From the NCBI RefSeq assembly GCF_003957745.1, contig NZ_CP020373.1, positions 2,837,501 to 2,901,500 of the forward strand: a stretch of 64,000 nt of DNA, read 5' to 3'. This document shows positions 35,822 to 43,464 of the stretch, piece after piece; the stretch's first letter is position 1, and every line of letters starts with the position of its first letter. The notes under the pieces are model-generated. The model had not been told where the DNA came from and ran no database searches. It was given only the letters and a program-made list of their open reading frames with translations. The DNA comes from Shewanella khirikhana (GTDB lineage: Bacteria; Pseudomonadota; Gammaproteobacteria; Enterobacterales; Shewanellaceae). A program made the position numbers and the translations under genes.

Positions 35822-36550
35822 TTACAGTGGATTCAGCAGCAACCCACGCATCGACAACACCCGGCGCAGCACCAGACCGGCTGAGTTGGGGTTACGGGTC
35901 TGACGCAGATTGTGAGCAATCATAAACTCTTCTTTAAGCTCCTCATCCAGCCCCAGTGAATCAAAGGCTTCCAGCGTCAGCGTCTGCTGTTGGGTATCTA
36001 TGATTTGCTTGATGATGCTGAGCGGGAACGACTCTTCCGACTCAGCATTGAGATAGGCAAATGCAGTCAGCGCAATGATTTGGCCGAACACGCTGAACAG
36101 CGCCAGGGTTTGCACTTCATCCGGGTCTATATGGCTGCCGACATCCTTTAAGCTGTCGACGGCAGAGGCGGCAATGCTTTCGGTCAGACGCCAGTAGCCC
36201 TGCACCAACTTTTTGTACGGCTGGGGCAGCTCATCGAGGCGCTCTTTGAGGTAAAAACTGAAGGCATAGCGGTAAATGTTGACCTGACCCAAGCGAATAA
36301 GCGCATCCTTGAGGCTGCGGTTTTTGCTGTTATTGGCCACACCACCGGCATGGGCAGTGGTTGAGCGCCACAACAAATGTGCCGCCAACGCGGGATCGCT
36401 GGACACTATGTCCACCACATTACGCACATCACCGTCTGCGATGATGGCCTTTTTCAGCGGGATAAGGATCCCGCGACGACCAATGACCTGTTCTTCATTG
36501 GCAATGATCGCCCTGATTTGAGAAAAAACCTGATGCTCAAGCTCAGTCAT
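35822..36550 (-). CDS. HDOD domain-containing protein
   Basis: A 242-residue soluble protein of the HDOD type, a catalytically degenerate HD-like domain linked to signal transduction. Matching features are VVDIVSSDPALAAHLLWRS, NRSLKDALIRLGQVNIYRYAF, and the helical YWRLTESIAASAVDSL. The His-Asp pair of true HD hydrolases is absent, as expected. No attached output domain. Partners unknown. Upstream, 36551-36694 holds only promoter-length sequence. Confidence 0.85.
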   Translation of the reverse strand: MTELEHQVFSQIRAIIANEEQVIGRRGILIPLKKAIIADGDVRNVVDIVSSDPALAAHLLWRSTTAHAGGVANNSKNRSLKDALIRLGQVNIYRYAFSFYLKERLDELPQPYKKLVQGYWRLTESIAASAVDSLKDVGSHIDPDEVQTLALFSVFGQIIALTAFAYLNAESEESFPLSIIKQIIDTQQQTLTLEAFDSLGLDEELKEEFMIAHNLRQTRNPNSAGLVLRRVLSMRGLLLNPL

Positions 36551-36694
36551 GAAACTAACCTATTCTTGTCCGGGCAACGAAAAAAGACCTGACCAACACC
36601 CGCCCTGGTTATTATTATCGGGGAATTTACCCATAAAATCCTGTTCTCGGTCAAGTTGATTTCCCGGGGTTTGCACTTTTTTAGCCACATGTCA

Positions 36695-37291
36695 TCAAAA
36701 GGCACCACTTTGGCTCGCCAAACGGTAAATATCGTCGGCCAAAACCCGGTAACCAGCGTCATTTAAATGAACAGTGTCCGATTTCATGGCGCTGTCAGCC
36801 AGGAGCTTGGACAGGGTGTTTTCCAGCAGCGGCAACGAATACTCATCGGCAAGTTCGGCATAAAGGGCCGGTGGCGATAAAAACAATTGCCTGTCGGGTA
36901 CGGCCACCAACAGCACCGGAATTTGCCTGCCCTGAGCTTCCCTAATCATAGCCGCCAAATTGGCTTTGAGGGCGACCTTGTCGAGGTTTCTGAGAATATC
37001 ATTACCACCTTCGAGTAAGATCACCATATCGGGATGGGATTCTTCCAGCACCTCGGCAAAACGGGCAAGCCCTTCGGCGGTGGTTTCACCGGAGATCCCG
37101 CCATTGATGACTTCACAGTCACACAGACGGGCCAGGTGCGCCGGATAATCGCCGTCATCCGGGGCGCCAACACCTACGGTGAGACTGTCGCCAAAGGCCA
37201 GCAGCCGGGCATTCTCACCCAAATAAGGCAAACGCGGACCGCCACAGGCGCTCAGCATCAATATGATGGCCAAACAATATCTCAGTCGCAC
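36695..37291 (-). CDS. SGNH/GDSL-family esterase lipoprotein (TesA-like)
   Basis: A 198-residue envelope hydrolase. Starting at GTG 37291 (GGGAG upstream), the protein opens on a lipoprotein signal with lipobox LSAC. The four SGNH blocks are visible: AFGDSLTVG (catalytic Ser), VINGGISGET (Gly), LLEGGNDILRN (Asn) and DTVHLNDAGY (Asp and His). This resembles the acyl-CoA thioesterase / lysophospholipase TesA family, but the lipobox places it in the membrane. The longer ATG frame at 37342 begins inside the btuB terminator and is unlikely. Confidence 0.88.
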   Translation of the reverse strand: MRLRYCLAIILMLSACGGPRLPYLGENARLLAFGDSLTVGVGAPDDGDYPAHLARLCDCEVINGGISGETTAEGLARFAEVLEESHPDMVILLEGGNDILRNLDKVALKANLAAMIREAQGRQIPVLLVAVPDRQLFLSPPALYAELADEYSLPLLENTLSKLLADSAMKSDTVHLNDAGYRVLADDIYRLASQSGAF

Positions 37292-37328
37292 AGCAGTCTC
37301 CCTTTCAGTCCACCTGTTATCGCCGAAA

Positions 37329-37356
37329 AAAAAGCCGGACACAAGTCCGGCTTTTT
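37329..37356. terminator. Terminator of btuB
   Basis: Perfect 12-bp stem AAAAAGCCGGAC / GTCCGGCTTTTT with loop ACAA, directly after the btuB stop on the minus strand. Confidence 0.9.
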
Positions 37357-37371
37357 GTTTTCAGGCATTTA

Positions 37372-39351
37372 TCAGTAGCGCACGCCCAGTGTCAGACTGA
37401 TCTTGCGGCCTTCACCGGGATAGTAGCCATTGCCCCACTCGCTGTAATAGCCAGAGGCGGCGTATTGCTCATCGAACAGGTTATCCACCCGCAGACTGGC
37501 ATTGATAGCGTCGATGTTGAAGTTCAGTGCCGCATTGGCAAGCCAGAATGCATCCAACTGGTTGCCCGCGTTGGCATTGTCACCCTCAACAAAACGACTG
37601 CCGGTGTAGCTGGCGTCCAGATACAGCTGCCAGTGCTCTGCAAGGTTCACACCTGCAAAGGCGCGGCCGCTGTGTCTGGCCACCCAGGACAGCGCCTTGC
37701 CGTCGTTGGGGCCTTTGGTAAATTCGGCATCAGTGTACTGGTAGTCCAGCCCCACTTTAACGACATCGCTGATTTGCCAGTCCCAATCCAGCATGGCGCC
37801 ATAGCGGCGCGACTCATCGGCGTTGACGTTGGAGCCCTGGAAGAAACCGCCGGTTGGGGTTTCGGCGCTGGGGTCAAATACGATTTCATCTTCCAGCGAC
37901 AGGCGATACAGGCTCAGACGCAGCGCCTGGGCGTTGCCCAGATAATCCCAGCCCGCTTCATAGCTGCGGCCGGTTTGGGGTCTTAAGCTGCCCTGGGAGG
38001 TGTAGGCCTGTTCATCGACTTTGGCAAAGCGGAAGTTGTCTTCTGCACGCAGATAAAAGCGGCTTGCATCGGAAGGGCGATAATTGACGCCAAGCTCCAG
38101 CGCGTGGGCATCGTTGTCAAGCTCGCCGCCATTGGGGAAGGTATTGCCATCACGAATGTCATCGGTCACTTCGGCGTAACGGCCACCCACCACATAGCTG
38201 AAATGCTCGGTCAGCGGCACGCTGGCCTGCACAAAACCCGCCCACAGCTTTTGGGTGTTGCCCCGGCTCATGTAAGCAGATTCAAATTCCGACTCGCCGC
38301 GGGACAGGTCAAAGCCGGTGATAAGCTTCAGCTCTCCGGCACGGGTCTGATATTTACCGATGGCCTTGGGCGAGAATGCCAGCAGTGAGCGCTCTGTGGT
38401 GCCCTGACCACCCCAGCTGATGTAGTTCACCCGGGTGTCGCTGTAATCCACATCGGCGCCCAGGGCCCAGTTCCCGTTCAACTGATGCTGATAACCACTG
38501 CGGACCGCTTTGGTGATTTCATGCTGATAATCAGTGGCATTGTATTCATTGGCCTGGCGCGGATTGTCGTTTAGCTGCGCTTCATTCAGCGAGCCTGCCA
38601 GCAGTCTGTCGTTGTCGAAATACGAGGTTTCAGCAAAAAACTGATTGGTATCACCACGGTACTCAAGGCGGCCCAGCAGGCTGCCGGTCTCGCTCTTGGC
38701 GTGATCGCGGTAGTTATCGCTCTTATCGAAATGGCCACCAAAGAAGGCATGCCAGCCGGCACCGATTTCGGTGGCAAAATCGGCCGAGGCATTGAGGCTG
38801 TTAAAACTGCCGCCACCAATGCTGGCGCCGCCGCTCTGACCTTCCGGACGCTTGGTGATGATGTTAATCACCCCGCCAACGGCCTGGTCGCCGTAGAGCA
38901 CACCGGCGCTGCCGGAGAGGATCTCAATTCGTTCAATCTGGCTGACAGAAACCGCCGACAAACTCGGCGCAGCGATATCGATGTTATTCAGACGACGGCC
39001 ATCGACCAGAATCAAGGTGTTGTTGGCGGCCTGGCCGGCAGCGAAGCCTCGCATGGCGAACACGGGGCCTACCCCGTTATCACTCACCTGAATGCCACTT
39101 TGACCGCGCAGCACGCCAGCAAGGTCGGTGGCACCACTGAGGGCTATCTCTTCAGCGGTAATCACTGCCACATTAGCGGCAATATTCAGCGGGGTGTCGA
39201 GCTGGCGACCAATCACCACCAGGTGTTCGTCGGCAACGGTTTTGGCGTTGGCAGCATCAAGGGTTGCCACATCGGCAGAGGACCCGGCAAAAGCAGCAGG
39301 AGCAAGCAAAGCGCCCACAGTCAGTGCGATAAAAGAAGGTTTGGTTCCCAT
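37372..39351 (-). CDS. btuB: TonB-dependent vitamin B12 receptor, BtuB-like
   Basis: A 659-residue outer-membrane receptor: signal peptide (1-22, ending AAFA), TonB box around EHLVVIGRQLD, plug domain with NTLILVDGRRLNNIDIAAPS and RIEILSGSAGVLYGDQAVGG, and a barrel ending SLTLGVRY. Sequence alone would only say TonB receptor. The B12 assignment rests on the cobalamin riboswitch in its leader. It is somewhat longer than E. coli BtuB (about 610). RBS AAGGAG lies 10 bases before the ATG. MetJ control is also predicted from met boxes in its promoter. Confidence 0.88.
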   Translation of the reverse strand: MGTKPSFIALTVGALLAPAAFAGSSADVATLDAANAKTVADEHLVVIGRQLDTPLNIAANVAVITAEEIALSGATDLAGVLRGQSGIQVSDNGVGPVFAMRGFAAGQAANNTLILVDGRRLNNIDIAAPSLSAVSVSQIERIEILSGSAGVLYGDQAVGGVINIITKRPEGQSGGASIGGGSFNSLNASADFATEIGAGWHAFFGGHFDKSDNYRDHAKSETGSLLGRLEYRGDTNQFFAETSYFDNDRLLAGSLNEAQLNDNPRQANEYNATDYQHEITKAVRSGYQHQLNGNWALGADVDYSDTRVNYISWGGQGTTERSLLAFSPKAIGKYQTRAGELKLITGFDLSRGESEFESAYMSRGNTQKLWAGFVQASVPLTEHFSYVVGGRYAEVTDDIRDGNTFPNGGELDNDAHALELGVNYRPSDASRFYLRAEDNFRFAKVDEQAYTSQGSLRPQTGRSYEAGWDYLGNAQALRLSLYRLSLEDEIVFDPSAETPTGGFFQGSNVNADESRRYGAMLDWDWQISDVVKVGLDYQYTDAEFTKGPNDGKALSWVARHSGRAFAGVNLAEHWQLYLDASYTGSRFVEGDNANAGNQLDAFWLANAALNFNIDAINASLRVDNLFDEQYAASGYYSEWGNGYYPGEGRKISLTLGVRY

Positions 39352-39393
39352 TTTCCTTTTTCTCCTTCAAGGGAAACGGGGCAGGTTGTCGGC

Positions 39394-39558
39394 GGCCCAA
39401 AGGGAGCCACATGTGCGGATCTGCCCACCGAAATCCACAGCAAAACCTCTTTTGGGCCGGTCTCCGGACTCAGGCAAAACGCCATTACCGTTGCGGGGGC
39501 AGTGTCGGATTTGCACCGACTTCCCGATTCTCCCGCTAATGCGGGCACCCAAAGGGTT
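39394..39558 (-). ncRNA. Cobalamin riboswitch
   Basis: On the minus strand the B12 aptamer signature reads through 39558-39449: GGGAAGTCGGTGCAAATCC, then ACACTGCCCCCGCAACGGTAA (here cited as ACACTG and CCCCCGCAACGGTAA), and CTGAGTCCGGAGACCGGCC. These are the conserved P3-J-P6 and B12-box elements. The expression platform extends to about 39394. A 9-base sequence CCCTTTGGG occurs twice on the transcript (39548-39556 and 39396-39404), and both copies can pair with CCCAAAAG (39449-39456), giving mutually exclusive helices. No U-run follows, so control is probably translational. Confidence 0.93.
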
Positions 39559-39562
39559 GACT

Positions 39563-39593
39563 TAAAAAATAACCGCCCGAACTCGGCGGGCGG
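39563..39593 (-). terminator. Terminator of the upstream gene, overlapped by the btuB transcription start
   Basis: Minus-strand stem CCGCCCG / CGGGCGG with a seven-base loop, followed by TTATTTTTT. It ends the transcript of the gene at 39654-40247. The predicted btuB start lies within its first arm, so the btuB message itself would not form the full hairpin. Confidence 0.75.
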
Positions 39594-39596
39594 CGC

Positions 39597-39626
39597 ATTA
39601 TAGACGTCTATACGTATAAATGTCTA
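39597..39626 (-). promoter_or_regulatory. btuB promoter with MetJ operator
   Basis: Minus-strand -35 TAGACA (39621-39626), 18-bp spacer and -10 TATAAT (39597-39602). The spacer is filled by three contiguous met boxes (39602-39625): AGACATTT (6 of 8), ATACGTAT (6 of 8) and AGACGTCT (8 of 8). MetJ bound here would block RNA polymerase directly. Confidence 0.75.
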
Positions 39627-39653
39627 ATACCTTTGTATTGCCTTTCTGGCGTT

Positions 39654-40247
39654 TCACTTCAGCCTGAGTGGCAACATAGAGGCAATAAATTCAGTATGGT
39701 TAGCGGGTGTCAGCGGAATATTCTGCGCGCCAAACACCTGGCCTCGCATGGATTTGTGCATCAGCAGCAATTGCCCAGGGCGCTGGAAAACCGTGTAGTA
39801 GCCCACCTCACCTTCCGGCTCGCTGAAAAACGGCCGCTGATTTTCCATGGACTGGTGCTGATTGGGCATCCGGCTGCACCCCAAAATGCCATGAAAGCCC
39901 TGATGGCCATCGAGCTGGGTTTCGCCCAACTTGTGGTAAGACGACTCACCTTCACAGCTGCGTTGATACTGGCTCGCCAGGCTATCGAGGAACACCTCCG
40001 GCGACGGCGCTTCACCGCCCAGCTTAAAGCTTTGAATACAGATGAGCCCGCCCCATTGATTGAGGTTTTCGCTCGCAGGCACAAACTCGGCACTGACCAT
40101 GTCGGCGCGGCTGTCCTGTGCCGCCTGTTTCCAGCCGTCCGGCAATTCAAATGAGAAAGGGGCACCAAACAGAGATAACTCCTGGGTTTGGGCCTGGACA
40201 TTCGCCGCCGCAAACAGGGCGAACAGAGGGAGCAAATATCGGGTCAT
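39654..40247 (-). CDS. Exported hypothetical protein
   Basis: 197 residues with a signal peptide (1-19, ending NVQAQ). The mature part begins LSLFGAPFSFELPDGWKQ, a pattern common in small exported proteins of unknown fold, and has two or three cysteines that may pair (CIQSF, CEGESSYH, GCSRM). I recognise no family. ATG 40247 has GGAAG at a good spacing. Its terminator overlaps the btuB promoter. Confidence 0.75.
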   Translation of the reverse strand: MTRYLLPLFALFAAANVQAQTQELSLFGAPFSFELPDGWKQAAQDSRADMVSAEFVPASENLNQWGGLICIQSFKLGGEAPSPEVFLDSLASQYQRSCEGESSYHKLGETQLDGHQGFHGILGCSRMPNQHQSMENQRPFFSEPEGEVGYYTVFQRPGQLLLMHKSMRGQVFGAQNIPLTPANHTEFIASMLPLRLK

Positions 40248-40270
40248 CATCAGCTTCCGTGATAGTCGAT

Positions 40271-40320
40271 GCCGTTTCATCCTGAAACGGCTGAAAGACA
40301 AGGGGAGGCAATGCCTCCCC
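40271..40320. other. Two adjacent perfect hairpins between DUF805 and the exported gene
   Basis: GCCGTTTCA / TGAAACGGC with loop TCC (40271-40291) and GGGGAGGC / GCCTCCCC with a three-base loop (40302-40320). Neither has a strong T-run on the minus strand. They may act as partial terminator or mRNA-stabilising structures. Confidence 0.6.
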
Positions 40321-40328
40321 CGGATGTA

Positions 40329-40673
40329 TCAGGCCAACGCCTTAGGGTTGGCACCGTAATCGTTTTCGTCCTGGCTGTCCTGGCACCAGAAAACTATCAG
40401 TACGATAGCGCCAATCAATGGGATAAACCCGATTAACTGCCACCAACCGCTACGACCCGTGTCGTGCAGACGGCGGGCACCGATGGCCAGCGAAGGTAGC
40501 AACAAACCAAGCGAGAAAATTGCGGCGATAAATGTCGTGCCCAAAGCCACATCAATGCCAATGGTCACAACATAAAAAATCAAGTAGAACAGGACGAACA
40601 TCCAGTATTCTTTGCGACGGGCGCGACCTGTGAAATCAGCGTACTTTTTCAGTGCACCAATAAAGTATTCCAT
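40329..40673 (-). CDS. DUF805 inner-membrane protein
   Basis: A 114-residue membrane protein with the DUF805 opening YADFTGRARRKEYWMFVLFY, three to four hydrophobic helices (about 25-48, 55-75, 85-105) and the conserved ARRLHDTGRSGWW between helices 2 and 3. The end is polar with CQDSQDENDYG. Function unknown. Strong AAGGAG ribosome-binding site. Confidence 0.92.
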   Translation of the reverse strand: MEYFIGALKKYADFTGRARRKEYWMFVLFYLIFYVVTIGIDVALGTTFIAAIFSLGLLLPSLAIGARRLHDTGRSGWWQLIGFIPLIGAIVLIVFWCQDSQDENDYGANPKALA

Positions 40674-40858
40674 GGTTTCTCCTTAAAAACGGGCAATCTC
40701 GCCCCAAGTTACCGCACAAAATACGGCTTTATCCTTATGATTCATTCACCTGCTGTTGGCAGGTGGCGATACTTTAACATAGGCCGCACATTTTCAAAGC
40801 ATCAAAAGTCCGCTTAACGATTAAGGCGAACCAAGGTCGTACCAGCTCAGATAACAAA

Positions 40859-40873
40859 TGTAAATAATTCCCA
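40859..40873. promoter_or_regulatory. Fur-box-like palindrome upstream of azurin
   Basis: On the minus strand TGGGAATTATTTACA matches the 7-1-7 Fur core TGATAAT-N-ATTATCA at 11 of 14 positions. It ends 55 bases before the azurin start, where a repressor could act. Confidence 0.35.
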
Positions 40874-40928
40874 TTTGCATGAGGTCAATTGCTATTATCC
40901 TACCGATAACTCAAAAAAGGATAAGCGT

Positions 40929-41381
40929 ATGCGACACTTCACTCTGGCTTTGCTGCTTGGCAGCAGCACCCTGGCAGCACCGGCTTTTGCCTCCGACTGC
41001 GAACTCAGCATCAGCGCCAACGACGCCATGCAATTCAGTGCACAGGAGCTGACGGTTCCGGCCAGCTGCAAACAAGTCACTCTGACCCTGACCCACACAG
41101 GTACCCTGCCCAAAACAGCCATGGGCCATAACTGGGTGCTAACCAAAGCTGCCGATGTACAGGCGGTCGCTACCGACGGCATGGCAGCTGGCCCCGACGC
41201 GGCTTACATCAAGGCCGATGATACCCGGGTGCTGGCTCACACGGCATTGGTGGGCGGCGGCGAGTCCACTTCTGTCAGTTTCAGCCTGGAAGGCCTGGCG
41301 CCCGCTGAGGCCTACCGCTTCTTCTGCTCTTTCCCCGGCCACTGGGCCATCATGCAGGGCAGTTTCGTCATCACTCCCTGA
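40929..41381 (+). CDS. Azurin, periplasmic blue copper protein
   Basis: A 150-residue protein: signal peptide (1-20, ending AFA), then the typical azurin start CELSISANDAMQFS. Copper ligands are all seen: His in MGHNWVLT (about 66), and the C-terminal loop FFCSFPGHWAIMQG with Cys, His and axial Met. The first cysteine of the mature protein and the one in PASCKQ form the family disulfide. Azurins carry electrons between periplasmic redox partners. Start ATG 40929 has AAGGA. It has its own terminator. Confidence 0.95.
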   Translation: MRHFTLALLLGSSTLAAPAFASDCELSISANDAMQFSAQELTVPASCKQVTLTLTHTGTLPKTAMGHNWVLTKAADVQAVATDGMAAGPDAAYIKADDTRVLAHTALVGGGESTSVSFSLEGLAPAEAYRFFCSFPGHWAIMQGSFVITP

Positions 41382-41399
41382 GAACGCCTTAACGACGCC

Positions 41400-41424
41400 A
41401 AAGGGGCCCTGAGCCCCTTTTTTG
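41400..41424 (+). terminator. Terminator of azurin
   Basis: Stem AAAGGGGC / GCCCCTTT with loop CCTGA, then further T. Confidence 0.88.
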
Positions 41425-41540
41425 CTGCAAGCTATAACACACGCTGCCCGACCACGTCCTCAAACCCCGCTTCACGGCTGCTGTTTTGCCCGCGAAACGT
41501 ATATAGTGAGCCTTTTGCCGCCGATGCAGGGAGAAGGCCA

Positions 41541-43406
41541 ATGGCGAAACTCAGTGAAATCCATATCTATCCGGTCAAGTCCATGGCCGCGCAGCGGCTG
41601 TCTCAGGCGCGGGTCTGCAAAGAAGGCCTGGCCGGGGATCGCCGCTTTATGGTGGTGCGGCCAAATGGTGAGTTCATTACCGCCCGTACTCATCCGTTAC
41701 TGCAACAGATCCAGCCCCTTGGAACCGACGAGGCCATTCAGTCCGGCGAGCTCTGGCTCAGGTTTACCGGCAAGCCGGATCTGCGTTTGCAGGCATCGGC
41801 CTTTCAACGCACCCAGGTAGCAACCCAGGTCTGGAAGGACAGCTTCAATGGCCTGGCCACCCATCCACTTGCCGATGCCTGGGTGTCCTCCATTTTAGGC
41901 GAAAGTGCACAGCTTTTATGGCTTGGCGAAACCTCCGACCGCTACCGCGAAAAGCTCGGCACCCGAGTCAGCTTTGCCGACGGCTATCCACTGCTGCTTA
42001 TCAGTGAAGCCTCGCTTGACGATCTCAATTTACGGTCCGACGCCATCAGCCAGATGAGCCAGTTTCGCACCAATCTGGTGGTCAGTGGCACCAGCGCCTT
42101 CGAAGAAGACAGCTGGAAGCGTATTCGTATTGGCGAGGTCGAGTTCGATGTGGCCAAGCCCTGTGGTCGCTGCGTAATGACCACGGTGCAGCCCGGCACC
42201 GCCCGCTTCCATCCCCAGGGTGAACCACTCTCGACCCTGAGCAAGTTTCGCAAAAGTGCCAATGGCGATGTCAACTTTGGCCAGAATTTGATAGCCCTGA
42301 ACGAAGGCACCATCCACGAAGACGATGTTATTGAGGTACTGGAAACCCAGGAGAGTGAACACTATCGCAATCTGGCCCCGGCAAAACGCGCGCTAATCCT
42401 CACCGAGAAACGCGTCATTGCCCGTGATTTCTGTGCCTTCTCCTTCAAAGCCGCCGATGAAAAGCCACTGCCGGGATTCCTGCCGGGCCAGCATTTGGTG
42501 TTTGCCGTGGACATCGATGGTGAGCGCCACATCCGCCGCTACAGCCTGACCCATGCACCGGGGGACGGCCTGTATCATATCGCAGTAAAACGCACCGAAG
42601 GCGGGCATATTTCCAACTGGCTGCATGACGAATTGGCGATTGGGGGCACTCTGCTCTGCGGACGCCCCGAAGGGCGTTTCAGCCCCAGGGCTGGCACAAC
42701 ACTGCTGCTTATCAGCGCAGGCTCAGGGATCACCCCCATGCTGGCCATGGCCCGCACCGCACTGCTGAAGGCCACTCAACAAGGCGGCGCAACAACTGAT
42801 GCCAAGCCACTGTCTCATATCCATTTTATCCATCAATGCCGCAGCCAGGAGGACATCCCGGAAGCCGAAGCGTTAGAGGAACTCGCCGCCAGTGGCATGA
42901 CGCTGGAAATTTGGCTGACCAAGGCTGATGACAGCTGGCAAGGGAATCGTGGTCGCTGGTTTGCTCACGAGTCAGACAGCATCGCCAGGCTTGAGCATCA
43001 ACTCACCATCACCGAAGCCTATATTTGCGGGCCCGTTGGCTTTATGCAACATGTGGAAGCCCAGTTGCAGGCAGTGGGAATATCCCAGACCCAAATCCAC
43101 ACCGAAAGCTTTGGCGGCCTGGCAGCTCCTGCTGCCAGAGAAGAGAAATCCGTCAGCATTCGCATCGCGGGCAAGGCGTTTCAAGGCAACAACCAAACCA
43201 GCCTGCTGGCTCAGGCCGAGTCGCAGGGCATCAGCATCCCCTGGTCTTGCCGCGCCGGGATCTGCGGCAGCTGTAAATGCAGGCTCGTCAGTGGCGAGGT
43301 GGTGCAGCACAAAGCCGAAGCCTTATCGGAAGCCGAGCAAAACGCGGGGCTGATTCTGGCCTGCTGCGCTGTGCCGGTGGACGATGTGGACATCAGCTTA
43401 AGTTAA
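41541..43406 (+). CDS. MOSC-flavodoxin reductase-ferredoxin fusion protein
   Basis: A 621-residue single chain with three parts. Residues 1-275: YcbX-like MOSC_N and MOSC domains (LSEIHIYPVKSMAAQRL, LLLISEASLDDLN, and KPCGRCVMTTVQPGT with the conserved Cys that binds the molybdenum cofactor). Residues about 285-520: ferredoxin-NADP reductase-like FAD/NAD module (HIRRYSLTHAPGD, ISAGSGITPMLAMAR, YICGPVGFMQHVE). Residues about 530-621: 2Fe-2S ferredoxin with CRAGICGSCKC and a later Cys in LACCAVP. This would route NADH electrons to a Moco site in one protein, as YcbX does with a separate reductase for N-hydroxylated compounds. RBS GGGAGAAGG. Confidence 0.92.
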   Translation: MAKLSEIHIYPVKSMAAQRLSQARVCKEGLAGDRRFMVVRPNGEFITARTHPLLQQIQPLGTDEAIQSGELWLRFTGKPDLRLQASAFQRTQVATQVWKDSFNGLATHPLADAWVSSILGESAQLLWLGETSDRYREKLGTRVSFADGYPLLLISEASLDDLNLRSDAISQMSQFRTNLVVSGTSAFEEDSWKRIRIGEVEFDVAKPCGRCVMTTVQPGTARFHPQGEPLSTLSKFRKSANGDVNFGQNLIALNEGTIHEDDVIEVLETQESEHYRNLAPAKRALILTEKRVIARDFCAFSFKAADEKPLPGFLPGQHLVFAVDIDGERHIRRYSLTHAPGDGLYHIAVKRTEGGHISNWLHDELAIGGTLLCGRPEGRFSPRAGTTLLLISAGSGITPMLAMARTALLKATQQGGATTDAKPLSHIHFIHQCRSQEDIPEAEALEELAASGMTLEIWLTKADDSWQGNRGRWFAHESDSIARLEHQLTITEAYICGPVGFMQHVEAQLQAVGISQTQIHTESFGGLAAPAAREEKSVSIRIAGKAFQGNNQTSLLAQAESQGISIPWSCRAGICGSCKCRLVSGEVVQHKAEALSEAEQNAGLILACCAVPVDDVDISLS

Positions 43407-43422
43407 GTGCAAACGCCAATTG

Positions 43423-43451
43423 AAAAAGGCAGCCCGGTGGCTGCCTTTTTT
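43423..43451. terminator. Bidirectional terminator
   Basis: Perfect 12-bp stem AAAAAGGCAGCC / GGCTGCCTTTTT with loop CGGT, between the convergent fusion-protein and chemoreceptor genes. Confidence 0.92.
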
Positions 43452-43464
43452 GTGCACAATGACG

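Noticed and set aside
37292..37342. ATG start at 37342 for the SGNH esterase
   Set aside because: It lies inside the btuB terminator hairpin and would mask the lipoprotein signal that begins at GTG 37291.
39563..39593. Attenuator of btuB
   Set aside because: The hairpin has a T-run, but the predicted btuB start lies within its first arm, so it fits better as the terminator of the upstream gene.
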